Notes: generated by a model not told the origin, from the sequence alone. A stretch of 64,000 nucleotides of DNA from Amycolatopsis nalaikhensis (GCF_030264295.1 NZ_CP127173.1:1681501-1745500), one strand, 5' to 3'. Shown: positions 53,354-64,000, numbered from the stretch's first letter. Numbers and translations: made by a program.

Positions 53354-54562
53354 TCAGTCGTGGTCGCGTTCCGCTCGGACCGGGACCACCAGTACCGCCA
53401 GCGCCGGGAACACCGCCGCCACGCAGAACGCCAGCGCGTACCTGCTGTCGCCGATCACCAGCCCCAGCAACGGCGGCGTCAGGGATGCCGCGATGTTCTG
53501 CCCCGTGTTCTGCGTCCCCATCGCGCGGCCCGACCACGCGATGCCCGCCAGCTCGGCCGAGGCCGTGAAGCCCAGCCCGTTGTCCGCCACCGTGATCACT
53601 CCCGCCAACGCCAGTGCCAGCAGCACCAGCCACGGCCAGGACGCGTCGCCCAACGCCACCAGCAGCATCACGACGCAGCTCAGCACCGCCAGCTGACGCA
53701 TCGGGCGGAGGCGGCTGCCCACCCGGTCCGACCACCAGCCCGAGCCCAGCCTCCCCGCCGCACCCAGCACCTGGACCACCGCCAGGTACCAGCCCGCCGC
53801 CAGCGGGCTCCAGTGCTGGACCGCCACCAGGTACACCGGCGCGAACGCCGACACCGCGAACTGCGGCACCACCAGCAACGCGCTCGCCCCGTGCACCCGC
53901 CACAGCGCCGCGTGCCGGTACGGCGACGGCGGCTTGACCCCGCCCGCCACCCGCGGCGGCCGCGGCGGGTCCGTCACCAGCCACGCCACCAGCAGCGCGA
54001 CGACGATCGCCAGCCCCGCCGGCAGCAGCACCGCCGCGCGGAACCCGAAGTGCGCCGCCAGCGGCGGCAGCCCCAGCGCCGCGACGCCCACGCCCAGCGG
54101 CTGGGCCGTCTGGCGGATCCCCATCGCCACCCCGCGCTCGGACTTCGCGAACCAGCCCATCACGACGCGGCCGCTCGCCGCGTTCACCGAAGCCGTGCAC
54201 GCTCCGGCAGCCAAGAACACTCCAAAGAGAAGGCCGACCGGGTGAGTGCCCACCCCGGCGTACACCAGGAGTAACCCCGAGGCACCCAGTCCGAGCGCCA
54301 TGATCAGACGCTCTCCGTAACGGTCCGCAGCCGCGCCCCACACGATCAGGGTGAACAACAACCCGATGCTCGGGGCCGCCACGACCGTTCCCGCCTCGGC
54401 CAGGGTCAGTCCCTCGGCCGCTCGCATAGCTGGGACCAGGAACGGCAGGCCGTAGAGGAACGAGCAGCTCGCGGTCTGCGCGGCGAGGCCGAGCGCGAGG
54501 ATGAGCCACCGCCGTGAACTCGCGTAAAGCTGCTCACCCGCATCGCCAGCGACCTGCGCCAT
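53354..54562 (-). CDS. Major facilitator superfamily transporter
   Basis: 402 residues, 12 predicted membrane segments in two halves. The A-like motif between helices 2 and 3 reads WGAAADRYGERLIMALGLG; a second copy after helix 8 reads GWWSDRVGSRLRPMRQLAVL. Resembles CynX/NimT or monocarboxylate-type MFS exporters. I use ATG 54562 with GGTGAGG upstream; a GTG at 54571 is in frame. A TCTCA/TGAGA dyad lies just upstream, so expression is probably repressor-controlled. Substrate unknown. Confidence 0.88.
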   Translation of the reverse strand: MAQVAGDAGEQLYASSRRWLILALGLAAQTASCSFLYGLPFLVPAMRAAEGLTLAEAGTVVAAPSIGLLFTLIVWGAAADRYGERLIMALGLGASGLLLVYAGVGTHPVGLLFGVFLAAGACTASVNAASGRVVMGWFAKSERGVAMGIRQTAQPLGVGVAALGLPPLAAHFGFRAAVLLPAGLAIVVALLVAWLVTDPPRPPRVAGGVKPPSPYRHAALWRVHGASALLVVPQFAVSAFAPVYLVAVQHWSPLAAGWYLAVVQVLGAAGRLGSGWWSDRVGSRLRPMRQLAVLSCVVMLLVALGDASWPWLVLLALALAGVITVADNGLGFTASAELAGIAWSGRAMGTQNTGQNIAASLTPPLLGLVIGDSRYALAFCVAAVFPALAVLVVPVRAERDHD

Positions 54563-54573
54563 CGTCCTCACCG

Positions 54574-54588
54574 TCTCAAATTCTGAGA
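54574..54588. promoter_or_regulatory. Operator-like dyad upstream of the MFS gene
   Basis: TCTCA-AATTC-TGAGA lies 12 bp before the MFS start in a locally AT-rich stretch. The position between promoter and start suits a repressor site; no regulator is adjacent. Confidence 0.45.
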
Positions 54589-54627
54589 AGTATTTCCTAC
54601 ATAGTGAACGATAGTTGGCATGGCTAA

Positions 54628-54650
54628 GGACCGCAAGCGAGTTGCGGTCC
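54628..54650 (-). terminator. Hairpin after the adenosine deaminase gene
   Basis: GGACCGCAA / TTGCGGTCC with loop GCGAG, 12 bp beyond the add stop on the minus strand. No long U-tract. Confidence 0.7.
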
Positions 54651-54662
54651 GGAGCGGGGAGG

Positions 54663-55757
54663 TCAGGCCAGCGCGGCGTAGCCGGGCTTGATGACGTCGT
54701 CGATCAGCGCGAGCCGGGCGTCGAAATCGAGGAAGGCGGATTTCATCGCGTTGATCGTGAACCAGCGGAAGTCGTCGAGGCCATAGCCGAAGGTCTCGTG
54801 CAGCGCGGCGAATTCGCTGGTCATCGTGCACCCGCTCATCAGCCGGTTGTCCGTGTTCACCGTCACCCGGAAGCGCAGCCGCGCCAGCAGGCCGATGGGG
54901 TGCTCGGCGATCGAGGCGACCGTGCCGGTTTGGACGTTCGACGTCGGGCAGATCTCCAGCGGGATGCGGCGGTCGCGGACGTACGCGGCCAACCGTCCAA
55001 GGTGGACCGTACCGTCCGCGTCGGTCTTGATGTCCTCGACGATCCGCACGCCGTGCCCGAGTCGCTCGGCTCCGCAGTGCTGAATCGCCTCCCAAATGGA
55101 CGGCAAACCGAACGCTTCCCCGGCATGAATGGTGAAATGAGCATTGTTCTGCCGCAAATACTCGAACGCGTCGAGATTGCGGGTCGGCGGGAACCCGTCC
55201 TCCGGCCCGGCGATGTCGAAGCCCGCGACGCCGGCGTCGCGGTAGCGGACGGCCAGGTTCGCGATCTCGAGGGCGCGGGCGTGCTGGCGCATCGCGCAGA
55301 GCAACGTCGCGACGCGGATGCTGCCGCCGTTCGCGGCCACCCGGCGTGTGCCCTCCGTGAACCCCGCTTGGACGGCCTCGACCACCGCATCGAGTGACAG
55401 ACCGCGTTCGACGAACAACTCCGGTGCGTAGCGCACCTCGGCGTAGACGACGCCGTCGGCCGCCAGGTCTTCCACCGCTTCCGCGGCGACCCTGACCAGG
55501 GCATCCTCCGTCTGCATCACTCCACAGGTGTGCGCGAAGGTCTCCAGGTAGGAAACGAGCGAGCCGGAGTCGGCCGCCCGGCGGAACCAGCTGCCCAGCT
55601 CGGCCGGGTCGGTCGTGGGCAGGCCGGCGTACCCGGTCGCGTCGGCGAGCTCGGCGACGGTGGCCGGGCGCAGCCCGCCGTCGAGGTGGTCGTGCAGGAG
55701 CACCTTGGGGGCCCGGCGGAGCGTCTCGCCGGTCAGAACAGGGCTTTCGTCAGGCAT
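54663..55757 (-). CDS. add: Adenosine deaminase
   Basis: 364 residues. Zinc ligands in LLHDHLDGG (His22, His24); THHA-type base HTIHAGE is present as [15 protein letters not shown] carries the catalytic His and NTDNRLMSG the metal-binding Asp. Converts adenosine or deoxyadenosine to inosine. The ATG lies 6 nt after TACCGT on the minus strand, so the mRNA is probably leaderless. Complements the PNP encoded at 3719 and the importer at the right end. Confidence 0.95.
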   Translation of the reverse strand: MPDESPVLTGETLRRAPKVLLHDHLDGGLRPATVAELADATGYAGLPTTDPAELGSWFRRAADSGSLVSYLETFAHTCGVMQTEDALVRVAAEAVEDLAADGVVYAEVRYAPELFVERGLSLDAVVEAVQAGFTEGTRRVAANGGSIRVATLLCAMRQHARALEIANLAVRYRDAGVAGFDIAGPEDGFPPTRNLDAFEYLRQNNAHFTIHAGEAFGLPSIWEAIQHCGAERLGHGVRIVEDIKTDADGTVHLGRLAAYVRDRRIPLEICPTSNVQTGTVASIAEHPIGLLARLRFRVTVNTDNRLMSGCTMTSEFAALHETFGYGLDDFRWFTINAMKSAFLDFDARLALIDDVIKPGYAALA

Positions 55758-55763
55758 CCCCCA

Positions 55764-55769
55764 ACGGTA
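55764..55769 (-). promoter_or_regulatory. -10 box for leaderless add
   Basis: TACCGT on the minus strand (55769-55764), 6 nt, then ATG at 55757. Confidence 0.5.
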
Positions 55770-55970
55770 ACCTCGGTGTCATTCCCCTACATGGCCGTAA
55801 CTCTCAGGCTCGGGTTAACCCTCAGCGTTGACGATCATGCGACGAATCGGCCATCCGGGGGCAGCCTCCGCAATAGGCTCTTCACGGGGGCCATACAGAC
55901 AGCAATTTTTGCAATCGATAAGCTTCGTGGCACGTCCCTCCATTTCCCCGCCGACGAAGGACACACAGCA

Positions 55971-57095
55971 GTGACCACTGACAACCACATTGCCGCCCCG
56001 TCCTTCGACCGGATGCGCAACATGCTGGTGCGCGCGGCCGAAGTGCGTGAGAGCGAGCAGCAGCAGATCTTCGACGCGCTGGACGACATCTACGCCCGCC
56101 TCGCGCCGGTGGACTCGCTGGGCGCGGTCCGCAAGCGGCTGTCCGAGCTCCCCGACCGCACCGAGGTCGGCGTGCTGGCCGAGCGCCTCGACGAGGCGAT
56201 GTCCCGCCTCGAGGCGCAGGACAACGCGATCGCCGCGCTGACCCGCGCGGTCGAGAGCATCGTCGACAAGCTGGCCAAGCCGTTCGCGCAGCTCGACGGC
56301 CGCCTCGACGGCATGGCCGCGCGCTTCGAGGGCGTCGCCGGGCGGATGGACGGGCTCGAGGACAAGCTGCAGAACATCCACCGCCGGATCGACGAGGTCG
56401 GCAGCCACCTCGACAAGCAGGACGCGAAGCTCGAGTCGCTGCCGCAGTCGGTGCACGGCCCGGTCCGCGAGCGGATCGAGCAGGCCGAGTCGGCACTGCG
56501 CGACCGCGTCGACCACGCCGACCACGAGCTGCGGAACAAGGTCGACGAGCTGAGCCGCACGACGAACGAGCGGATCACCGAGCTGGACCGCTCGACGCAG
56601 GAGCGGATCGGCGCGAACACCGACGCGCTCAAGACCGCGCTGACCGAGACCGGCGAGATGATCGACGCCTCGGACCGGCTGGAGAACCTGGGCACCCGGC
56701 TCGAGACGGTCACCACCCGCCTCGACGACCTGGCCTCCCGCCTCGACAAGGTGGAGGACGGCTTCCTGTCGAGCCTCGGCGACCTCGACGGCGCGGTGAA
56801 GAGCGGCCTGGCCAAGGTCGAGGGCACCCTGGCGAAGCAGCCGGACACCGACTCGGTCGACTCGCTGGTCCGCAAGAGCAACGACGAGAGCGTCCGCCGC
56901 ATCGGCGGCCAGCTCGACGAGGCGATGGCGACGTTCGCGGAGCTGATGCTCGGCGGCGGCCCGGCCGTCCAGCAGATCTCCCCGCCGCCGCCGGCCCCGC
57001 GCCAGCCGCGCCGCAGCTCGCGCAACGGCCGCGCACCGAAGGCCGTCGACGCGAAGGCGAAGACCGGCGAGTCCGCGGACGAGACCACCGAATAA
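55971..57095 (+). CDS. Long coiled-coil protein, apolipoprotein-like heptads
   Basis: 374 residues. Residues about 15-330 are almost continuous amphipathic helix with recurrent pieces such as LDGRLDGMAARFEGVAGRMDG, RIDEVGSHLDKQDAKLESL and RLETVTTRLDDLASRLDKVE; no membrane segment. The last 45 residues are Pro/Ala/Lys-rich and probably disordered (PPPPAPRQPRRSSRNGRAPK). GTG start chosen from the AAGGA 10 nt upstream; the frame is open further up but unconvincing. Could be a cytoskeletal or scaffold protein. The 213 bp before it contain an unusual AT-rich patch (CAGCAATTTTTGCAATCG) near 55900. Confidence 0.75.
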   Translation: MTTDNHIAAPSFDRMRNMLVRAAEVRESEQQQIFDALDDIYARLAPVDSLGAVRKRLSELPDRTEVGVLAERLDEAMSRLEAQDNAIAALTRAVESIVDKLAKPFAQLDGRLDGMAARFEGVAGRMDGLEDKLQNIHRRIDEVGSHLDKQDAKLESLPQSVHGPVRERIEQAESALRDRVDHADHELRNKVDELSRTTNERITELDRSTQERIGANTDALKTALTETGEMIDASDRLENLGTRLETVTTRLDDLASRLDKVEDGFLSSLGDLDGAVKSGLAKVEGTLAKQPDTDSVDSLVRKSNDESVRRIGGQLDEAMATFAELMLGGGPAVQQISPPPPAPRQPRRSSRNGRAPKAVDAKAKTGESADETTE

Positions 57096-57109
57096 CCCAG
57101 CTCCACCGC

Positions 57110-57141
57110 GATGCCCCCGTCGGACCTCCGGCGGGGGCATC
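57110..57141 (+). terminator. Hairpin terminator after the coiled-coil gene
   Basis: GATGCCCCCG pairs with CGGGGGCATC around an inner loop, 14 bp past the stop. No U-run. The remaining 57142-57275 shows no gene. Confidence 0.78.
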
Positions 57142-57275
57142 TTCATGCGTAAGACTTCACTCGTTCGGGTGATCATGCCCCGGCTAACCGGACCACTCCG
57201 GCATTTCGGGAGACGCTCCCCGCCGGCGATCTTCGCGACCCTCGGAGTCCGCACTGCCGAAGAGGGGAACTCGCG

Positions 57276-57794
57276 ATGAAGGCTGCACGCAGAATAGGCA
57301 CGATCCTGGCCGCCGTGGCCACCGCCGCCGGGCTGGGGCTGGTCGCCCCCGCCGCGGCCGAAGCCGGGACCGTCTCGGTCACCTGGGGGTGCGGTGCGTT
57401 CGGCGGCCCCGCCGGGTTCAAGACCTTCGACATCACGGTCACCGCACCGGCGACGGCGACCGCCGGGCAGCCCGTCACCGTGCACGCCGACCTCACGCAG
57501 GTCTCGCCGACGTGGGTCGGCACCGAACCCGCCGGGAGGTACACCGGCTACGTCGTCCTCGAACTCGGTGGCGCCGCCTCGGGCCGGGTCGACGCCACCG
57601 GGATGACGAACCCCGTCATCGAGAACGGTGGGCTGTTCCGCCTGACCGGCGGCACCGGTCAGGTCACCTTGCCCGCGGCTGGTCAGGTCACCCTGGCGAC
57701 GAGCGGCTACGTGCTCTACTACAGCACCGGCACCTGGATCAGCTCCTGCGGTGGCGGCGCCAAGCCGGTCGCCGCCACCATCCAGGTGTCCTAG
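57276..57794 (+). CDS. Secreted protein, unknown function
   Basis: 172 residues. Signal peptide: KAARR, hydrophobic core, cleavage after about AAAEA (residue 30). The mature domain is beta-rich (TVSVTWGCGAFGG, FDITVTAPATATAGQPVTVHADL, GYVVLELGGAA) and has exactly two cysteines, in WGCGAF and SSCGGG, near its two ends, probably forming a disulfide. Ribosome-binding site GAGGGGA 8 nt upstream. Stop overlaps the convergent deoA stop (57791-57794). Confidence 0.78.
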   Translation: MKAARRIGTILAAVATAAGLGLVAPAAAEAGTVSVTWGCGAFGGPAGFKTFDITVTAPATATAGQPVTVHADLTQVSPTWVGTEPAGRYTGYVVLELGGAASGRVDATGMTNPVIENGGLFRLTGGTGQVTLPAAGQVTLATSGYVLYYSTGTWISSCGGGAKPVAATIQVS

Positions 57795-59068
57795 CCGCGC
57801 ACGGTCTCCCGGACGATCGGTCCCGGCGCGGGTGCCTCCGCGGCGATCGCGAACCCGCCTTCGAGCGCCGCCAGCGCGGCCGGGACCGCGTCCGGGGTGT
57901 CCGTGTGCAGCTCCAGCAGCGGCTCGCCCTCGGTGACGGCGTCGCCGGGCTTGGCCAGGCAGAGCACGCCCGCCGCGGCCTGGACCGGGTCCTCCTTGCG
58001 GGCCCGTCCGGCGCCGAGCCGCCAGGCCGCGACGCCGACCGCGTACGCGTCCAGGGTCGCCAGCACGCCCGAAGCGGGCGCCGGAACGACGTGGACGTGC
58101 GACGGCGTCGGCAGCGGCGCGGAAGGGTCTCCTCCCTGGGCGGCGATCATCCGGCACCAGACCTCGTAGGCCTCGCCCGAAGCCAGCACCGCGGCCGGAT
58201 CGGCGGAAATACCGGCCAGGGACAGCATTTCGCGGGCCAGCGCGAGCGTCAGCTCGACGACGTCCGCCGGGCCGCCGCCCTGGAGCACCTCGACCGACTC
58301 CGCGACCTCGACCGCGTTCCCGACCGCCCGCCCCAGCGGGGTGTTCATGTCGGTCAGCAACGCCGTCGTCGGGACGCCGTGGTCGACGCCGATCGAGGTC
58401 AGCGTCGACGCCAGCGCTCGTGCCTGGTCGAGCGTCTTCATGAACGCGCCGGACCCGAACTTCACGTCCAGCACCAGCCCGGACGCGCCCTCGGCGATCT
58501 TCTTGCTCATGATCGAGCTGGCGATCAGCGGGATCGACTCCACAGTGGACGTGACGTCCCGCAGCGCGTAGAGCTTCTTGTCCGCCGGGGCCAGCCCGGA
58601 CGTCGCCGCGCAGACCACCGCGCCGACGTCCTCGAGCTGGGCCTGGATCTCCGAAGTGGACAGTGACGCCCGCCAGCCCGGGATCGACTCGAGCTTGTCG
58701 AGCGTGCCGCCGGTGTGCCCGAGCCCGCGCCCGGACAGCTGCGGCACGGCCGCGCCGCACGCGGCGACCAGCGGCGCGAGCGGCAGCGTGATCTTGTCGC
58801 CGACGCCGCCCGTCGAGTGCTTGTCGACCGTCGGGCGCGAGACGTCCAGCGACAGCCGCTCCCCCGACTCGATCATCGCGTGCGTCCAGCGGGAGATCTC
58901 GCCGTCGGACATCCCGTTCAGGAAGATCGCCATGGCCAGCGCGGACATCTGCTCTTCGGCGACCTCACCGCGGGTGTAGGCGTCGACGACCCAGTCGATC
59001 TGCTCGTCGGACAACCGGCCGCCGTCCCGCTTGGCGCGGATGACGTCGACCGCCGCGAACGCGCTCAC
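57791..59068 (-). CDS. deoA: Thymidine phosphorylase
   Basis: 425 residues. The phosphate/pyrimidine-binding motif reads VDKHSTGGVGDKITLPLAPL; SGRGLGHTGGTLDKLESIPG and SSIMSKKIAEG are family hallmarks. Splits thymidine and deoxyuridine to base plus deoxyribose-1-phosphate. GTG start overlapping the cdd stop (GTGA). Last gene of the nucleoside uptake operon; its products feed upp and deoC elsewhere in the window. Confidence 0.95.
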   Translation of the reverse strand: MSAFAAVDVIRAKRDGGRLSDEQIDWVVDAYTRGEVAEEQMSALAMAIFLNGMSDGEISRWTHAMIESGERLSLDVSRPTVDKHSTGGVGDKITLPLAPLVAACGAAVPQLSGRGLGHTGGTLDKLESIPGWRASLSTSEIQAQLEDVGAVVCAATSGLAPADKKLYALRDVTSTVESIPLIASSIMSKKIAEGASGLVLDVKFGSGAFMKTLDQARALASTLTSIGVDHGVPTTALLTDMNTPLGRAVGNAVEVAESVEVLQGGGPADVVELTLALAREMLSLAGISADPAAVLASGEAYEVWCRMIAAQGGDPSAPLPTPSHVHVVPAPASGVLATLDAYAVGVAAWRLGAGRARKEDPVQAAAGVLCLAKPGDAVTEGEPLLELHTDTPDAVPAALAALEGGFAIAAEAPAPGPIVRETVRG

Positions 59069-59454
59069 GGCAGGTCGTCCGGGCCGAAGGCGTCCGGCAG
59101 CACGTCCGACATCGGCAGGATGCCGCTGGGCGTGTCCACCAGGCACGTGGATCCGCCCAGCTCGAACAGGATCTGGCGGCAGCGCCCGCACGGCATCAGC
59201 AGGTCACCGGCGCCGGACCGGCAGGCCACCGCGACCAGGCGACCCCCGCCGGACAGCCGCAGCTGCCCGGCCATCGTGCACTCGGCGCACAGCCCGAGCC
59301 CGTAGGAGGCGTTCTCGACGTTGCACCCGGTGACCACGCGGCCGTCGTCGACGATCCCGGCGACCCCGACGTGCAGACCCGAATAAGGCGCGTACGCATG
59401 GGAAGCGGCTTCGATCGCTTGGGAACGCAGCGCGTCCCAGTCCACTGTGGACAT
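59065..59454 (-). CDS. cdd: Cytidine deaminase
   Basis: 129 residues, standard homotetrameric type: CNVENASYG substrate loop, catalytic CAE (Cys56, Glu58) and PCGRCRQIL zinc ligands (Cys89, Cys92). Deaminates cytidine/deoxycytidine. Start shares a base with the permease stop (TGATG) and its own stop overlaps deoA. Confidence 0.95.
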   Translation of the reverse strand: MSTVDWDALRSQAIEAASHAYAPYSGLHVGVAGIVDDGRVVTGCNVENASYGLGLCAECTMAGQLRLSGGGRLVAVACRSGAGDLLMPCGRCRQILFELGGSTCLVDTPSGILPMSDVLPDAFGPDDLP

Positions 59455-60719
59455 CAGTCTTCCCCTCGCCGGTACGGCTGGCCGTCGGCCTTCGGCGGCC
59501 GCAGCCGCTGCGAAGCCACCGCCAGCACGATCAGCGTCACGAAGTGCGCGGTGTACGGGATCAGGTCGGACGGCAGCGTGTCGTTCGACCAGTAGATCGC
59601 GTACAGCACGCCCGCGCCGACGACGCCGAGCCCGGCCGCGATCCACTGCTTGCGGAACAGCTGGACGACGACGATCACGCCGACCAGGATCACCGCGCCG
59701 TACAGCAGCGCGAGCACCGCTTCGCCACCGCCGGCGAGCTGGAGACCGTCCGCGTAGCCGAACAGCGCCGCGCCGCCGAGCAGGCCGCCGGGCCGCCAGT
59801 TGCCGAAGATCATCGCCGCGAGGCCGATGTACCCGCGGCCGTTGGTCTGGTTCTCCAGGTAGTCCGCGCCGCCGCGCAGCAGCACCAGCGACGCGCCACC
59901 CATCCCGGCGAAGGCACCGGAGATGACGACGGCGACGTACTTGTGCAGGTAGACGTTGACGCCGAGCGACTCGGCCGCCACCGGGTTCTCGCCGCACGAC
60001 CGCAGCCGCAGGCCGAAGCGCGTCCGCCAGAGCACCCAGAAGCTCACCGGCACCAGGACGATCGCGATCATCGTCAGCGGCGCCACCTCGGTGACCAGGC
60101 CGCGCAGGATGCCCGCGACGTCGGAGATGCCGACCCGCTGCTCCTTCTCCAGGTCGCCCAGCCAGTCCGAGAGGAACGTCGCCGAGTACGTGTCGAACTT
60201 CGGCACCACCGGCGACTGCCGCGGGTTGCCGGAGATCGGCGCGAAGATCAGGTTCGCCAGGTACTTCGTGACGCCGAGGCCGAGCAGGTTGATCGCGACA
60301 CCGGAGACGATGTGGTTGACGTTGAACGTCACCGTCGCCACCGCGTGCAGCAGGCCGCCGAGCGCGCCGAACGCGAGCGCGGCGATCAGCCCGGCCCACA
60401 CGCCGCCGTAGAACGAACCCCAGGCGGCGCCCCAGGTCCCGAGGATCATCATGCCCTCGAGGCCGATGTTGACCACGCCCGCGCGTTCGGCCCAGAGGCC
60501 ACCGAGGGCGCACAGCAGGATCGGCAGCGCCAGGCGCAACGCCGTCGACGCGGTGTTCGACGACGTCAGCGCGGCGACACCGGTCGAGTAGGACGCCGTC
60601 GAGATGACGGCGATGGCGACCACGGCCCAGATCACGCCGCGCAGCCAGCCGGGCACCCGGCCCCGCTTGCGCCGCACCGGCATCGTGGAGCCGGATTCGG
60701 GAGCGACGTCGGTGATCAC
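59454..60719 (-). CDS. Nucleoside ABC transporter permease 2
   Basis: 421 residues with 9-11 membrane segments, YufQ/NupC-type branched-chain permease fold: ERAGVVNIGLEGMMILG, FNVNHIVSGVAINLLGLG and SLGVNVYLHKYVAVVISGAFAGMGG pieces. GTG start overlapping the partner permease stop. Forms the channel with permease 1. Confidence 0.93.
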   Translation of the reverse strand: MITDVAPESGSTMPVRRKRGRVPGWLRGVIWAVVAIAVISTASYSTGVAALTSSNTASTALRLALPILLCALGGLWAERAGVVNIGLEGMMILGTWGAAWGSFYGGVWAGLIAALAFGALGGLLHAVATVTFNVNHIVSGVAINLLGLGVTKYLANLIFAPISGNPRQSPVVPKFDTYSATFLSDWLGDLEKEQRVGISDVAGILRGLVTEVAPLTMIAIVLVPVSFWVLWRTRFGLRLRSCGENPVAAESLGVNVYLHKYVAVVISGAFAGMGGASLVLLRGGADYLENQTNGRGYIGLAAMIFGNWRPGGLLGGAALFGYADGLQLAGGGEAVLALLYGAVILVGVIVVVQLFRKQWIAAGLGVVGAGVLYAIYWSNDTLPSDLIPYTAHFVTLIVLAVASQRLRPPKADGQPYRRGED

Positions 60720-61809
60720 ACCGCACCCCCTTCGGAGACCGAAGCACCCTTGCGGCCGTTGGCGGCCAGTGCCCGCCCGACCCGGTGCTGCTGGGAGCGA
60801 AGCTCGGCCCGGCGCACGACCTCGTACGCCACGACGACCGACAGCACGATGATGCCCTGCATGATCGTCGCGATCTCCTTGGACACGTTGATCTGCTCCA
60901 GCGACACCGCGGAGGTGTCGAGGAAGGCCCACAGCAGCGCGCCGAGCGCGATGCCGCCGGGGTGGTTGCGGCCCAGCAGCGCGACCGCGATGCCGGTGAA
61001 GCCGTACATCTGCGTCGCGGTGATGCCGTAGCTGAAGTCGCGGCCGAGCAGCTCCGGCATGGCGACCAGGCCGGCGACGCCACCGGAGAGCAGCATCGCG
61101 ATGAGCGTCATCTTCTTGGCGTTGACGCCGCCGGCGGCCGCGGCGGTCGTCGACTCGCCGGACGCCTTGAGCTCGAAGCCGAACCGCGTGCGGTTCAGCA
61201 TGAACCAGTAGGCACCGCCGATGATCGCCGCGATGAACACGAACCCGAAGAGCGTGCCCGAGCCGAGCGGGATGCCCGGGATCCGGCCCGACGGCTCGAT
61301 CACGCGGGTGCCGATGTTGTTGCCGGTCTGCACGCCGAACTGGTCGGCGTTGATGAGGAAGGCGATGATGCCGGCGACGATCGCGTTGAGCATGATCGTC
61401 GAGATGACCTCGCTGACCCCGCGGGTCACCTTGAGGACCGCCGGGATCGCCGCGTAGGCCATGCCCGCGACGACCGCGACCACCAGGATCGCCACGACGT
61501 GGATGACCGGCGGCAGCTTCATGGCGCCACCGGCGATCGCGGCGACGACGGCGGCGAACCGGTACTGGCCTTCGACACCGATGTTGAAGAGGTTCATCTG
61601 GAAGCCGATGGCGACCGCGAGGCCGGACAGGTAGTAGACCGTCGCCAGGTTCACGGTGTCGACCGCGGTCGAGCCCTTGAACATCTGGCCGATCATCGTG
61701 CCGTAGGCCTGCAGCGGATCGGCGCCGGAGATGATCAGCGCGATCGCCGACAGCAGCACGGCGAACACGATCGCCAGCAGCGGCGGCAGCAGTTTCGTGC
61801 GCCAGGAGG

Positions 61810-61813
<4 letters not shown>
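60716..61813 (-). CDS. Nucleoside ABC transporter permease 1
   Basis: 365 residues, 9-10 membrane segments, YufP/NupB-like; signatures include TVYYLSGLAVAIGFQMNLFNIGVEGQYRF in pieces and GVSEVISTIMLNAIV. It overlaps the ATPase stop by 4 bp, so all proteins of this importer are coupled. Confidence 0.93.
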
Positions 61814-63381
<1,568 letters not shown>

Positions 63382-63415
63382 GGGCGGGAGAATTCCATAT
63401 CTCTGGAACGCGTGA

Positions 63416-63445
63416 GGGGCCCGGAGGAAAATTCCTCCGAGCCCC
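63416..63445 (-). other. Intercistronic hairpin between binding protein and ATPase genes
   Basis: CGGAGGAA / TTCCTCCG (8 bp, 63422-63439) extended by GGGGC/GCCCC with one mismatch. In binding-protein operons such a hairpin typically stabilises the upstream message or partially terminates, making the binding protein more abundant than the membrane parts. Confidence 0.65.
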
Positions 63446-63459
63446 GGACACGTGGTGAG

Positions 63460-64000
63460 TTACTTCTGCGGCTTGTCCGAAACGGTGATCGCGCCCGAGA
63501 TGATCTGGGCCTTGTAGCCGTCCAGGACGTCCTTGATGTCGTCGACCTTGCCGCCGGAGGTGGCGTAGCCGACGCCGTCGACCTTGAGGTCGAACCGCTT
63601 CGGCAGGCCGCTCAGGTCACCCTTGGCGACGGCCTGCACGTAGTCGAACACCGCGACGTCGACCCGCTTGAGCATGGACGTGATGATGACGTCCTTGTCG
63701 GCCTCGACGGTCTTCTGGTTGTACTGGTCGGAGTCGACACCGATGGCCAGCGCGTTGCCCGCCTTGGCGGCGTCGAAGACACCCTTACCCGAGGCGCCGG
63801 CGGCGTGGTAGATCACGTCCGCGCCCTTGGCGATCTCGGCCGCGGCCTTGGCGTTGCCCTTCGGCGGGTCCTGGAACCCGGAGAAGTCGCCGGCCGGGGT
63901 GAGGTACTCGTCCTCGATCTTGATCTTGTTCGAAACGGTCTTCGCGCCCTGCAGGAAGCCGGCCTCGAACTTCTGGATCAGCGGGGTGTTGACACCGCCG
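63460..64000 (-). CDS. BMP-family nucleoside-binding lipoprotein, C-terminal part
   Basis: 180 residues are visible; the frame is open to the window edge, so the signal peptide and N-terminal lobe are missing. GVNTPLIQKFEAGFLQGAK, IYHAAGASGKGVFDAAK, AIGVDSDQYNQ and ITSMLKRVDVAVFDYVQ are the BMP/PnrA/Med pattern of substrate-binding proteins for purine and pyrimidine nucleosides. First known gene of the uptake operon. Confidence 0.93.
   Translation of the reverse strand, partial: GGVNTPLIQKFEAGFLQGAKTVSNKIKIEDEYLTPAGDFSGFQDPPKGNAKAAAEIAKGADVIYHAAGASGKGVFDAAKAGNALAIGVDSDQYNQKTVEADKDVIITSMLKRVDVAVFDYVQAVAKGDLSGLPKRFDLKVDGVGYATSGGKVDDIKDVLDGYKAQIISGAITVSDKPQK

Noticed and set aside
55815..58760. 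981-codon minus-strand frame across the coiled-coil, secreted and deoA genes
   Set aside because: Composition is Arg/Gly/Ala-rich without domains, and it crosses three well-supported genes and two intergenic regions.

Overview
The window is about 70% GC, with GTG starts, abundant 4-bp ATGA/GTGA gene overlaps and many leaderless promoters. This points to a high-GC actinomycete, most likely Pseudonocardiales (Amycolatopsis-like). The genus is inferred from protein character and from the intergenic repeat style, not proven. I found no rRNA, tRNA or CRISPR array. Both edges cut genes: a Ser/Thr kinase on the left and a BMP-family binding lipoprotein on the right.

Layout. 1-7.9 kb: kinase, MerR regulator divergent from two small membrane proteins, purine nucleoside phosphorylase, a UGT-type glycosyltransferase divergent from a phosphohexomutase, and a flavodoxin-like protein. 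7.9-11.4 kb: a strongly structured non-coding stretch, then XRE regulator / ImmA-like metallopeptidase / membrane protein / amidohydrolase. 11.4-16.3 kb: small membrane protein, histidyl-tRNA synthetase, HEAT-like protein and a two-component system. 16.4-23 kb: a translationally coupled redox operon (FAD monooxygenase, FMN hydroxy-acid oxidase, degenerate P450, cation/proton antiporter) behind a MerR/aldo-keto reductase pair whose reductase is frameshifted. 23-28.8 kb: TetR, sigma factor with membrane partner, GT-C-like protein, upp, a small phosphatase and a DUF1707 protein. 29-34.5 kb: deoC with two aldehyde dehydrogenases (one truncated), a GH12-like lipoprotein and TetR. 34.6-39.9 kb: tandem P450s (the first frameshifted) with a 3Fe-4S ferredoxin, a frameshifted AbiEi/DUF559-like gene and an IS701-family element. 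39.9-46.2 kb: a polyol/sugar ABC transporter and dehydrogenase operon divergent from its SorC-type regulator. 46.2-57.8 kb: HxlR regulator and F420-reductase-like protein, a tiny secreted peptide, a C45 acyltransferase, a SKI2-like helicase, an acidic protein, MFS, adenosine deaminase, a coiled-coil protein and a secreted protein. 57.8-64 kb: nucleoside uptake and salvage operon (BMP lipoprotein, ATPase, two permeases, cdd, deoA).

Nucleoside metabolism is a theme. Import (57.8-64 kb) feeds cytidine deaminase, thymidine phosphorylase, adenosine deaminase, PNP, upp, and deoC with aldehyde dehydrogenases, although these lie in several separate operons.

The most notable non-coding content is as follows. 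There are four families of intergenic inverted repeats that abut or supply stop codons; one palindrome is split by the IS701 element, whose transposase borrows its stop codon from the target duplication. An over-represented palindrome, TCCAC(A/T)GTGGA, sits mostly inside genes and forces rare codons. A three-hairpin region lies at 7878-8068. More than ten start codons lie 6-7 nt after a TANNNT box.
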